This document shows, one piece after another, positions 1 through 11,900 of a DNA stretch of 64,000 bases; positions within the stretch are counted from its first letter, which is position 1, and every line of letters begins with the position of its first letter. The DNA comes from Paenibacillus polymyxa. GTDB taxonomy: Bacteria; Bacillota; Bacilli; Paenibacillales; Paenibacillaceae. The stretch covers positions 5,179,001 through 5,243,000 of the forward strand of contig NZ_CP049783.1 of assembly GCF_015710975.1 (NCBI RefSeq), given 5' to 3'. Both the position numbers and the translations under genes were made by a program. The notes beneath the pieces were generated by a model. It saw only the letters and a program-made list of their open reading frames with translations. It was not told where the DNA came from and ran no database searches.

Positions 1-1458
1 CATTACCCCTTTGGGCTGGCCTGTTGTTCCTGAGGTGTACATAATATAGGCCAAGCGATCAGCTGCGGTCGCCTTCGGTTGTTCTTCAGCTGCATAAACC
101 TGCTGTATTGGTTTAGCTTGTTCTGATTGCGTATCTTCTGTTGGGATAGTTGTAGTAGAAGCAAGTTCGGGACTAGCAGAAATAGAATAGAGTGGGTTTA
201 AGCAGTCCACATATCCCATATTACCCGTATCTGTACTCATCCCGTTATCATACGACAAAACGGAATTGCAGCGATCAGCATCATCTGTTTCATAGATCGC
301 ATCATCACTCAGGTCAAGTACTATTCCCTTAAAATCTGTGGGCCGATGCTCCATTTTTTGTACAAGCAGTATCTTGGTCTCGGAATCCTCCAGCAAATAA
401 CGCACGCGCTCGTCCGGGTAATCAGAGTCAATCGGAACATACACCCCGCCTGCTTTAAGAATCGCGAGCATGCCTACAATCATCTCAATTGAGCGCTCAG
501 CTACAATGCCGACTGTCTGTTCGGTACGGATTCCCTGCTTACGTAAAAAATGAGCCAGTCGGTTGGCCTTTTCATTTAATTTTTCATAGGTTAGGCTATT
601 GGGTCCAGACACTACTGCCACCTGCTGTGGTACCTGCTTCGCCTGTATCTCGAACAATTCATGAATGGAAGCATCACGTGGATAATCTACAGCTGTATCG
701 TTGAAAGTATGAACCAGCTGCTCTACTTCTTGTTCTGACAGCACTTGTGCTGTGCAAATCTCCAACTCTGGCTGATGTAAAACAACGGTATACAGCCGTA
801 ATAGCTGCTCAACAAAGCGTTCAATCGTCATCTGGTCGTAACGGTCGCTACTGTATTTCACGTTTAGAGAAACTGCAGCATTTTCCCATTGAAATTGAAA
901 ATCTAGCTCAGATTGCACGTGATGTAGAAAATCAGAAATGTGAATATTTCGCAAGGAGGCCGTGGTGTGGATAAGAGGCTTGTCGTCCTTGTTACGTAGG
1001 ATTTCAAGCCCCTCGGTATAGTTCCAAAAAGGAATATTTTGGTGTTCAATAGCTTCGCTGACAGAGGTTTTGATCTGAGACAGCAAGGTTTTGAAGGTCG
1101 TTGAAGAATCCAGCGTATTTTTCAATAAAAGCAGATGGTTGATTGGCTTGGTAGCACCGTTGCCAGACTTGGCTACTGGAATGCCCAGCAGCACACTTTC
1201 CTCACCTGTGTATTTATGCAATAAGCTCTCAACTCCAGCCAGCAGAACCATAAACACGGCCCATGGAGCTCCACCTGTTATAGATAATATTCTTTGGGAA
1301 ATTTCAGATGGAAATGTGAGCGTGTACGTAAGAAAATTAGAACTCGTTGCAGCTGTATCCTTGGACACATGATTGGTGTATGGCAAGCAAGTGATATGAT
1401 CCTCAGATTCCAGCTTATGACTCCAGTAGTTTTTTTCCTTCTCAAATAAGGCTTTCAA
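1..1458 (-). CDS. triE: Second tridecaptin-type NRPS, N-terminal part (modules 11 onward; cut by window edge)
   Basis: 486 codons are visible and the gene continues past base 1. Residues about 1-240 match only the C-terminal half of a condensation domain (an NYWSHKL stretch onward); the half with HHxxxDG is absent, so this is a non-catalytic remnant. An adenylation domain then begins (LTYEKLNEKANRL) and reaches core motif [11 protein letters not shown] at the edge. This A domain resembles A1 of the first synthetase, including a long insert before that motif, so Val or Ile is likely; the specificity residues lie outside. I chose the TTG at 1458 because AGGAGG (1466-1471) lies 7 nt upstream; the ATG at 1464 is only 1 nt from it. 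The gene follows the ten-module NRPS by 165 bp, and that synthetase ends in a full C domain that would serve this module. Confidence 0.85.
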   Translation of the reverse strand, partial: MKALFEKEKNYWSHKLESEDHITCLPYTNHVSKDTAATSSNFLTYTLTFPSEISQRILSITGGAPWAVFMVLLAGVESLLHKYTGEESVLLGIPVAKSGNGATKPINHLLLLKNTLDSSTTFKTLLSQIKTSVSEAIEHQNIPFWNYTEGLEILRNKDDKPLIHTTASLRNIHISDFLHHVQSELDFQFQWENAAVSLNVKYSSDRYDQMTIERFVEQLLRLYTVVLHQPELEICTAQVLSEQEVEQLVHTFNDTAVDYPRDASIHELFEIQAKQVPQQVAVVSGPNSLTYEKLNEKANRLAHFLRKQGIRTEQTVGIVAERSIEMIVGMLAILKAGGVYVPIDSDYPDERVRYLLEDSETKILLVQKMEHRPTDFKGIVLDLSDDAIYETDDADRCNSVLSYDNGMSTDTGNMGYVDCLNPLYSISASPELASTTTIPTEDTQSEQAKPIQQVYAAEEQPKATAADRLAYIMYTSGTTGQPKGVM

Positions 1459-1478
1459 TGACATCCCTCCTGCTTCAT

Positions 1479-1596
1479 GGGGTCTGTACCCCTGTTGGAA
1501 TGGTGCTTTGTTACGTAATTGAGCAATGTGTCGGAAAATTAATACTTTGCAGGCAAGGGCAGTCGGACAAGCCGCCGCCCTCTGCGCATGCAAAGT
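1479..1596 (-). promoter_or_regulatory. Structured intercistronic region between the two NRPS genes
   Basis: Two hairpins lie in the 165-bp gap. One spans 1544-1596, with outer arms ACTTTGCA/TGCAAAGT and inner arms AGGGC/GCCCT. The other is GGGGT-CTGT-ACCCC at 1479-1492, just upstream of the ribosome site of the second NRPS. Neither is followed by a convincing T-tract, so they look more like processing, stability or translational elements than terminators. Function is inferred. Confidence 0.4.
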
Positions 1597-1623
1597 GAAA
1601 TCATTTCTTTTTAGAAAACTGAT

Positions 1624-2975
1624 TTAGAAAATAAAGTCGATGGAATCTGGCGAGAAGCCTTCCGGCTGCTCGCTCGAGTTCACCTGAATATCGCTTAATA
1701 GCAAATCTGGATTAGCTCCAACCTGGGACAGGATCGCTATCAAATCTCCGGTTAATCGTTCAATAGCATCTGCGCCAAACAGCTTTGTGCAATATTCGAA
1801 GGAACCCTTGATCTGCCCGTCTTCATCACTCATGGACAAGGTCAAATCGAATTTGGAAATACGATGCTCCTGAACATACGGACTAAAGGACAGTGTTTCA
1901 AGCTTCGCTTCCTGTGACTCCGTATTTTGCAGTACAAACATGGTGTCAAACAACGGATTACGGCTTGCATCCCGCGCTACATCCAGCTTTTCCACCAACT
2001 CCTCAAGCGGATAATCCTGATGCTCGAAGGCTTGTAGCGTACGTTCTCGGGCTTCCAGCAGGTAGCTGTGGAACGTTTGGTCGCCCTGCGGCTGGTGCCG
2101 GATGGCTAGTGTATTGACGAACATGCCGATCAGTGGCTCCAGTTCTGGCAACAAGCGGCCTGCTACCGGCGTACCGATGATCAAATCGTCCTGACCGCTG
2201 TATTTGGACAGCAGGACGGTATAGGCACTCAGTAGCACCATGTACAGCGTACTTCCGGTCTGTGCCGCGATTCGGCGCAGTTGCTCGGATACATTCGAGT
2301 CAACAGTAAAATCATACATTGCTCCCTCGAAGCTGCGAACAGCAGGTCTAGGGTAAGCAATCGGCAGCTCCAGTACAGGCAACTCTCCGGCTAAATGCTC
2401 CAGCCAGAACTGTTCCCGGCGTTGGTATGATTCACGCTGCATTTCCTGCTGCTGCCACACCGCATAGTCCTTGTACTGAATGGGCAGCGGCGCCAAGGCC
2501 TGTCCCTCGTACAATTGTCCCAGCTCCTGCACGATATTGTTAGACGACACACCGTCTGAAATAATATGGTGCATGTCGTACATCAGGAGGTGACGTTCGG
2601 GTCCGGTTTGAATGAGACGGACACGCAGCAGAGGTGCCTGCTGAAGATCGAAGCTGCGTACAAAAGACTCGATATAGGCTTCGGCTTCGGACTCATGGGC
2701 CTGCAGGCGCTCTACTGCAAACGCTACCTGATCGTAAACCCGCTGAACAACCTCGCCGTCCACCATTTCGAAGGAAGTTCGCAGCGTTTCATGGCGGGCT
2801 ATTAACTGACGGAACGCATCCTCCAGTCGATCTGCCTGAAGCGGCCCCTCCACGACTAATACACCCGGCATATTGTAGCTGACCTCCCCACCGTCCAGAT
2901 GGCTCAAAATATACAGTCGTTTTTGAGCCGAGGAAGCAGGATAGTAAGACTGTTTGGCAGCTGTAGGGATCACCG
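1624..2975 (-). other. Terminal condensation domain C11 at the end of the first NRPS
   Basis: This is a complete C domain beginning [14 protein letters not shown] with HHIISDGVS, then a tail of about 25 residues ([17 protein letters not shown]) and a stop. It should condense Glu10 with residue 11 loaded on the next synthetase. Boundaries are approximate. Confidence 0.8.
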
Positions 2976-5900
2976 TATAGGTGTCTGTGCCCTGCGCGGT
3001 GATCAGCTGGGCTTGCTGCTCAATCGTAAAGTGCTGGAACACCTCACGCAGTGTAATTCGGCTGCCCAGTTCCTGATGGATTTTGGCCACCAGCGTCGTG
3101 GCCCGCAGGGAGTGTCCACCCACATCGAAGAATGAGTCGGTGACTCCTACGCTGGACAGCTTCAAGACATCCTGCCAGATTTGGGCTAGCTTGGCCTCCA
3201 GTGGCGTCCGCGGTGCCACATACTCCAGGCCTCCTTCAAGGCGTGCTTCCGGTGCTGGCAATGCCTTCCGGTCAATTTTCCCGTTTGGCGTCAGCGGGAA
3301 ACGATCCAGCTGTACCACATACGTCGGGATCATGTAATCCGGCAGCTTCGGCTGCAGCGCATTCCGCAGTTCCGGTAGACTCAGCGACTCCGAAGCTACG
3401 ATATAGGCACACAGATCCTTGTGTCCGTCCTCGTTTTCCCATGCTGTGACTACGGCTTTCTGAATGCCGTCCACGGTCAGCAGCTGTGCTTCCACCTCGC
3501 CCAGCTCGATCCGATACCCGCGAATTTTGACCTGATGGTCGATCCGGCCTAAATACTCGATACTGCCATCCGGCAGCCACCGTGCCAGGTCGCCTGTCCG
3601 GTACATCCGGTTTGCGTAAGTGCTGTCCGCTGGATCAGCGGCCGTCGCATCAGCAAACGGATTCGGGACAAACTTCTCAGCCGTCAGTTCCGGCAGGTTG
3701 AGGTATCCTCGTGCGATACCTGCCCCTCCGATATAGAGTTCACCCGCGATCCCTATCGGTACCAGCTGTTGTCGAGTGTTCAAGATGTACACAGCCTGGT
3801 TGGCTATCGGCGTTCCGATGGATACCGTGTGCTCCCCTTTTTCCAGCAGTACATTCAGCGACTCTACATCTTCAATCGTATAGGCGGTCGCATCTACGGT
3901 CGCTTCGGTCGGACCATACACGTTCGTAATGACCGGATGATACCCGGACCATTTGTGCAGGAACCCCTGTACCAGCTGCACGGATAAGGCTTCGCCCCCG
4001 ATCAGGTAATGCTTCACATCCGGCGCTTCTGTCACGCTGACGCTTTCGTTCAAAATATGCAGATGCGCTGGTGTGCCGTCCGACAGATCAATCCGGTGCA
4101 TGCGGTAGTAGGCGATCAAATGCTCTCCGCTCAGGCTGACGTCACGGGACACCACATGCAGGGTATGACCTAGCAGCAAGCTGGCAAAGATTTGCTTCAC
4201 CGAAGCGTCAAATACAAATGCGGACAGCCATGCGATGTGAAGCGGCTGAGCATACCGACTGTACACTCGCTCATATAAAGCGTCTACCAGATTGCCGACA
4301 CTGCCTTGCTCAATCATAACCCCTTTCGGCTGACCGGTTGTACCTGACGTGTAAATCATATAGGCCAGGTTATGCAGGCCGGCGACAGGGATCAGGTTGC
4401 TCGCATCCTGTGCTCCCCATTGAGCTTGAACGCCCTCATCGTCAAGGACTATAGCTTCTACTGTGGATGGCAAGCTCAGCGAGAGGTTGGCGGCTCTGCT
4501 GGTGATCACGACCTTGGCCCCACTGTCTTGAAGCATGTAGTCGATCCGTTCCTGTGGATACATCGTATCCATTGGCACATACGCGCCTCCGGCCTTCAGT
4601 ACCCCCAGAATGCTCACCAGAAGATCCGCAGAACGTTCCAGCAGTACGCCTACCGGTTGATCTGCTTCAACACCTTTCGCCCGTAGCACACGGGCCAACC
4701 GGTTCGCCTGCTCATTCAGCTCAGCGTAGGTTAGCGTCATATTCCCAGATACAACGGCTATCCGCTCAGGGCTGTTTTTCGCTTGCTCTTCAAAACGCTC
4801 GCTGAGCGACAGACCTTGGAGTGTTCCACGCACGCTGTGCGCGTTCGGATCATTGAACACCTTCAGAATCTGTTCGGTTTCTTCGGTCGTAATCAGTTCC
4901 AGCTCACCCAGCTTCGCATCCGGGTTTGCCGCCACGGCTTCGGCTAAGCGAATAAAGTGACGTGTCATCCGTTCAACGGTTTCCCGTTGATACAACGCAG
5001 TTGCATATTGCAATCCGAACTGGATGCCTGCCTCTTCCTCTCTGGCTTCCAGCGTGAAGTCAAACTTCGCCGGTGTTTGCTCCAAGCCGTATGGACGGAA
5101 GCTCAGGTCTGCCAGTTGCAGCTCGCCTTCCTCCGTCGTTTGCAGGGTAAACATCGTATCGAACAGCGGATGGCGACTCATATCCCGCTTCACATTCAGC
5201 TTTTCCACCAATTCCTCAAATGGATAGTCCTGATGTTCGTAGGCTTGCAGGGCCCGAACCTTCACTTCTTCCACGTAGCTGCGGAAGGTATGTTCCGCTG
5301 TCGGATAGTTTCGCAATGCCAACGTACCGACGAACATGCCGAGGATTGGCTCCAAATCGGCATGCGGTCGTCCGGCAATCGGCGTGCCGACAACGATGTC
5401 CTCTTGGCCGCTGTATTGATGCAAGAGTGCGGTGTACGCCGCCAGCAGCACCATATACAGGGTAGAGCCTGTGTGCGCCGCCAGTTCCTTCAGGCGTTCG
5501 CTCACTTCGCGTCCCAGCCCAAACACCACGGTATCGCCTGCCGTACTTCGTATCGACGGACGTGCAAAGTCTGTCGGTAAATCCAGCACAGGCAGTTCCC
5601 CCCGGAAGGTGTCGAGCCAGTAGGCTTCCTGGCGCTGCATCCACTTCTGATGGACCTCGCTTTGTTGCCATACGGCATAGTCTTTGTACTGTATCCGCAG
5701 TGGCGGCAGCTTTTCACCGTCATACAAGCGGACAAATTCTTCAGTCAGTACCCCCATCGACACGCCATCCGAAACGATGTGGTGCATGTCGAGCATGAGT
5801 ACATGCTGCGGTTCCTGCCCTGCTCCTGATACGCCTAGATCTACCAAGCCTACCCGCAGCAGCGGTGCGGCTTTGAGATTAAACGGACGGACAAAGCAAC

Positions 5901-8900
5901 TCACCAGCTCTTGTACTTCCTTGTTGACCCTCGTGTCTGTGTCCGTAGTCGCACCCTCAGCTTGTACCTTCGTAAATTCGACCTCGAACGGTACGGTGTC
6001 CTCAATAGACTGCATTGGCTCGCTGTCCACCAGATCAAAGCGGGTACGCAAGGACGCATGACGGGCGATCAGTTGACGGAATACGTCCTCCACTCGCTTC
6101 ACGTCCAGCGGACCGCTCACTTGCAGCACCGATGGCATGTTGTAGTTCACATCCTGCGGATCGAACTGATGCAACACATACAGTCGTTTTTGCGCCGAGG
6201 ACAAGGGATAGAAGCTGCGCTCTTCCGTTACTGGAATGGACGCATATGTTACTTGATCCAGCTGTTCCAATACAACGGCCAGTTGTTCAATGGTTGGTGC
6301 TTCAAAAATACTGCGCAGGGGAAGCGGCTTGTTCAGTTCCTTGTGAATCTTCGAGGCCAGTGTGGTCGCCCGCAGCGAGTGTCCGCCAATCTCGAAGAAG
6401 TTTTCCTTCACACCGACCTGAGTGAGGCCTAGTACATCCTGCCAAATTTGCGCCAGCTTCACTTCCACCCACGTTCGCGGTGCGACATAGTCGGCTCCGG
6501 TTTGCAGGCTGCCTTCTGGTGCTGGCAGGGCCTTGCGGTCGATTTTACCGTTCGGTGTCAGCGGCATTTGCTCCAACTGTACCAAGAAAGAAGGCACCAT
6601 GTAGTTTGGCAGCTCCTCACCCAGTAAACTGCGCAGTTCACCAGCGCTTACGTCTCTTTCAGCGACATAGTACGCCACCAGTTGATTTTGTCCCTGCTCG
6701 TCCGCTTGGGCCAGGACGATGACCTCTTGTACGTCCTCCACTTTCAATATTTGTGCCTCGACTTCGCCCAGCTCAATCCGGTAACCCCGGATCTTTACTT
6801 GATGGTCAATCCGGCCCAAGTATTCGATGTTTCCGTCTGGCATCCATCTTGCCAAGTCGCCTGTGCGGTACATCCGCTCATACCCGGCTTCGCCAGCCGC
6901 AAACGGATTCGGTACAAATTTCTCCGCCGTCAGCTCTGGACGATCCAGGTAACCACGTGCCAGACCCGGACCAGACACGCACAGCTCACCCGCTACGCCT
7001 ATCGGAGCCAAATGCCCGTGTACATCTACCATGTATACCCGATGATTCGGCACAGGACGTCCAATGGAAATCAGCTGTCCTGCTCTCTCATCCTTGGATA
7101 CCGGCCAGATGGATGTCGCTACCGAGTTTTCAGTTGGACCATAGCCATTGTAGTACGCCACCTGATCCTTCCACTTGTATACCAGCTCTGTTGAAGCGGC
7201 TGAACCCGCAGTGACCAGAATACGCAGATTTGGCATCCGCTGCGGCTCCAGATACACCGCATAGGTAGGCGGCAATGCTGCCACCGTGATGTGGTGATCC
7301 GCCATATATTGTTCAAACCGTTCGTAGTCCAAAATCGTCTCTGACGTTGGCACGTACAACGTGGCTCCGCAGAATAGAGCTTGGAAGATTTCCCAGCAAG
7401 CCGCATCAAACGAGTAGCTGGCGAACAGCAACATATGATCTGAGGTACTGATCTCGAATTCCTGATCAAAATACGTTTTCAGATTGCATAGCCCGTGATG
7501 CTCCAGCATAACACCCTTCGGCTGCCCCGTTGTCCCCGATGTATAGATCACATACGCCAGATCGTTCGGACCGGACAACGGCTCCAGGTTAGAACCATCC
7601 TCGTGATACACACTTTCTGCCCCATTCAGCACCAGCATGTGACCGTCGAAAGCTACTTTGTCCACCAGATGACCTTGAGTTAATAACAGCTTCGCTCCCG
7701 AGTCATCCAGCATATAGCGGATACGCTCTTCCGGATAGGTTGGATCGATAGGTACATATGCTCCTCCGGCTTTCAAAATGCCTAACATACCCACGATCAT
7801 GTCTATCGAGCGTTCGGTCATCAGACCCACCAGCCGATCTTTTGTCACACCTTGACTGCGCAAGGTACGAGCCAGACGATTCGCGCGTTCATTCAGCTCG
7901 CGATAAGTCAACTGCTCTCCTTCGAAGTACAACGCTGGCTGCTCTGGTGTGTGCGCCGTTTGTGTCTCAAACAGACCATGGATCGTTTGCTCGCTTGGAT
8001 ACTCGGCGGCTGTATCTCCCCATACGCTGAGAATTTGCTCGCGTTCCTGCTCGCTTAACACATCCAGTTCCTGCACCCGAATGTCCGGATTCGCTACCAC
8101 TTGTTCCAGTAGCTGTATTAAATGGCCCTGAGTCCGTTCCACGACTTCCCGATCAAATAACTTCGTATTGTACTCAAATCGGATTTTCATCGCTTCCTGC
8201 GGCATGACGACCAGATTGAAATCATAGTTCGTTTGTTCAATCATACCTGCATTGCTGATTACAAAATCCGACGCTGCACCTTCGCCAAGCTGCTCGACCT
8301 GCTCCTCCACCGGATAGTTTTCAAACACGATAATGTGGTTGATCAGCTCTTGCTTTTGCTCGGTCAAGGCTTGAATTTCATACAGCGGATACGTTTCATA
8401 ATCTTGAGAAGCCAGCGCCTGCTGCTGATTCGTTCTAATCAGGTCGGCAAAGGTGTCCTCAGCTCCACTACGGATACGTACGGGAATGGTGTTAATGAAC
8501 AAGCCCACCATATTTTCGATCCCCGGAATATCAGCCGGACGACCCGACACGACACCGCCAAATATAGCATCATCACTACCGTTGTACTTTTGAAGCAGTA
8601 AGCCCCAGGCTGTTTGCAGTAATGTATTCGGGGTCACGTGGTACTGCTTGGCTACCATTTCCATGCGCCCTGTCAAATCCTTACCTAGATCGCACAACAC
8701 ATGCTCAAATTGTGCACCGTCCGCTTTTGCGCCGACTTTTCCGGTTGGAATCGACGTTTGTTGATCATAGCCCAGCAAATAATCTTTCCAGTATGAGGCT
8801 GCTGCTTCTACATCCTGGGCTTCAAGCCACTCAATATACTGACTGTATGGAGTCACCGGGGCGAGCTTTGGTTCTCTATGTTCTACGGCTGCAAAATAAG

Positions 8901-11900
8901 CCTCAAACACCTCATCCGTTACCAACGCCACACACCAGCCGTCCATTAGGATGTGATGAGAGCTCCACACAAAGTAATAATCCTCATCACCTGTCCGTAA
9001 AATCGCCACGCGCATCAACGCATCCCGGGACAAATCGAATCCGGCTGCCTTGTCCTGGCGAATAAATTCCTGCACATACGCGTCACGTTCCTGATCATCC
9101 AAATGACGCAAATCTTCATAGCTGAAACCAACATCCTTGCGCCGGAAAATCACCTGCACGGGCTCATCCTGCCAGCCGCTAATGAAATTAGCTCTAAAGA
9201 TCTCATGCCGCTGCGCCAAATGATTCAAGCTATCTTGGAAAATATCTGCCTGGAAGCGTCCACGCAAGTCAAAGGTCGTTTGTTCAAAATAAGCCCCTGA
9301 CGCTGCATCCATCAGGCTATGGAACAACATGCCTTTTTGCATCGGTGTCAAGGCATATACATTTTCCAGTTCCCCGATGTCACGAGTCCGCTCTACTAAC
9401 TGATCCAGCTCGGCCAAGGTTACAGGTTTAAGCATCACATCGCTTGGCGTCAGCTCCTGCTGTTTGCGACCCGCGCAATGTGCGATGATGTCCTGCAGGC
9501 TGGTTCTGAGCGCTTCGGCTAGCTGTTCCATCGTTTCCTTGCGATATTCCTGATGGCTGTAGCTGATCGTCAATTGCAATTGACCTTCTGAAATCAGTCC
9601 GTTCAAATCCAGCGTGTGCGATCTGGCTGCATGTGCGCTCAGCTCGGCACCGCTAGCGTAAGGAGACACGCCAATGGATTGATTTTGCATATCCTGATCA
9701 AATTGTCCCAAATAGTTAAAGCTGATTTCAGGTTCGGTTACAAAACGCTCTTGCTCACATGCTGCGGACAGGTATCTCAGCATACCGTAGCCAATACCCT
9801 TTTGCGGAATCCGGCGTAGCCCTTCTTTCACCTGTTTGATGCGCTGTGAAAGGTCTTGGCTCACACTCATATCCAGCACAACCGGGAATTGGGTCGTAAA
9901 CCAGCCTACCGTGCGCGTAATATCCAGCTCGGGCAGAATGGATTCCCGTCCATGGCCTTCCAGGTTGACGAGCACTCGTTCAATCCCCGCCCAGCGATGA
10001 ATAGCCAGGCCGAGTGCGGTCAGCAGCAAATCATTCATATCCGTGTTGTAGGCACGATGTGCTTGTTTTAACAGCTGCTCCGTTTCCTGAGCTGTCCACG
10101 TGACTGTCATGAGCTCGCTGTCTTTATTCAAGGAATGAAAAGGGGATTCGTCTTTTGGAAGCGGCTCATACACACCTTGTTCTACTTCTTGCCAGAAGGC
10201 GAGCTCTGCTGCCATTTCTGGGCCGTTCGCATAGTGAGACTGTCCCTCAGCCCAGGTACGGAACGAATCCGTTTTGTGCGGAAGACGAGTCGGTTGTCCG
10301 TTCAATGCTTGTTCGTAGGCTGTCGTAAGATCCTCGAACAAAATGCGCCAAGAAACGGTATCTACTACTAAGTGATGAATAGCTATCAGCAAATGATCTC
10401 CATCTGGGCAATGGAACAGCCCCAGCTTCATCAGCGGTCCTTCGCTTAAATGAATCCCCGCCTGAATTTCATTCGCTTTGGCCTCAATCGCCGCAGACAC
10501 TTCCGACTCCTTCCTGAAGTCTGCCTGATCCAGCGTATACAGCTCACCCTCACCCACCGCGCGATTCCAAGCTTCATACCCGTGTTCGGTAGGACGGAAA
10601 ACGATCCGCAGTGCATCGTGATGACTAACCATTTGATCCATCGCTGTGCGCAGTGCCGCTTCATCAAAACCATCCTTGCTATGCAGCATGATGGACTGGT
10701 TGTGATGATGAGCATCCGCCAGGTTTTGCTCCAAGAACCAGTGTTGAACGGGTGTCAGCTTCACCGCGCCCACCACTTCGCTTTGATCCGCCAATCGGGT
10801 AACGGATTGGACTTTCGGCGCCAATGCAGACACCGTTGGATGGCTGAACAGGTCTTTCATCTCCAGTCGATAACCTGCTTGTAGCAAGCGGGACGATACT
10901 TGCAGCGCTTTGATCGAATCGCCGCCCAGCTCGAAGAAGTTATCCTGCGTGCCTACGGCCTCCACGCCGAGCACTCCGGCCCATACCGTAGCCAATACTT
11001 GCTCCACCTTCGTACGTGGGGCCACATAGGCGACTCCGGTATGAATGCTGCCTTCCGGTTCCGGCAAGGCCTTACGGTCAATTTTGCCGTTGCTGGTCAG
11101 CGGGATCGTCTCCAGTCGCATCAGCCGTGCTGGCACCATGTGCGCTGGCAGTCCGGCTTCCAGCGCGGCCTGTACTTCCTCGATCCGCAGCTCGGTTTCT
11201 CCCGTGATGTATCCGCACAAATACTTGTGTCCACGCTCGTCCGTCCGGTCGATGACTACGGCTTGACGCACACCCGGCACCCGCTGAATCGCCGTTTCAA
11301 TCTCGCCCAGCTCGATCCGATAGCCCCGGATTTTGACTTGATAGTCCATCCGGCCGATAAAGTCTACATTGCCGTCCGGCATCCACCGCGCCAAGTCGCC
11401 GGTGCGATACAAACGTTCACCCGGTACGTACGGGTTCGCTACGAATTTCTCGGCTGTCAGGTCCGCACGGTTCAGGTACCCCCGTGCGACCCCGATGCCG
11501 CCGATGCACAACTCGCCCAGTACACCGATCGGTACCGGATTCAGCTGGCTGTCTACGATGTAGAAGCGTGCGTTCAGCCACGCCTGTCCAATCGGCACAT
11601 TCCCGCTGCTTGGCAGTTTCGACAGCTCTTCATCGTAGAAGCTGGAGTCAATCGCCGCTTCCGTGACGCCATAGCTGTTGATGATACGGATATCTGCGCC
11701 AAACCGTTCTTGCAGCACTCGGTAGTCCGTCACGCTGCAGCTATCCGAGCTCGTAATCAGCAGCTCCAGACTGCTCATGTCCAGCCCGTGTTCATGCACA
11801 TGCTGCATAAACGGTACGATCAAGGCTGGAGTCGATTCGAACACGGTAATCTGATAATCGCGAATCCAGCCGTACAGACGGCTTGGATCAATCCGATCCT

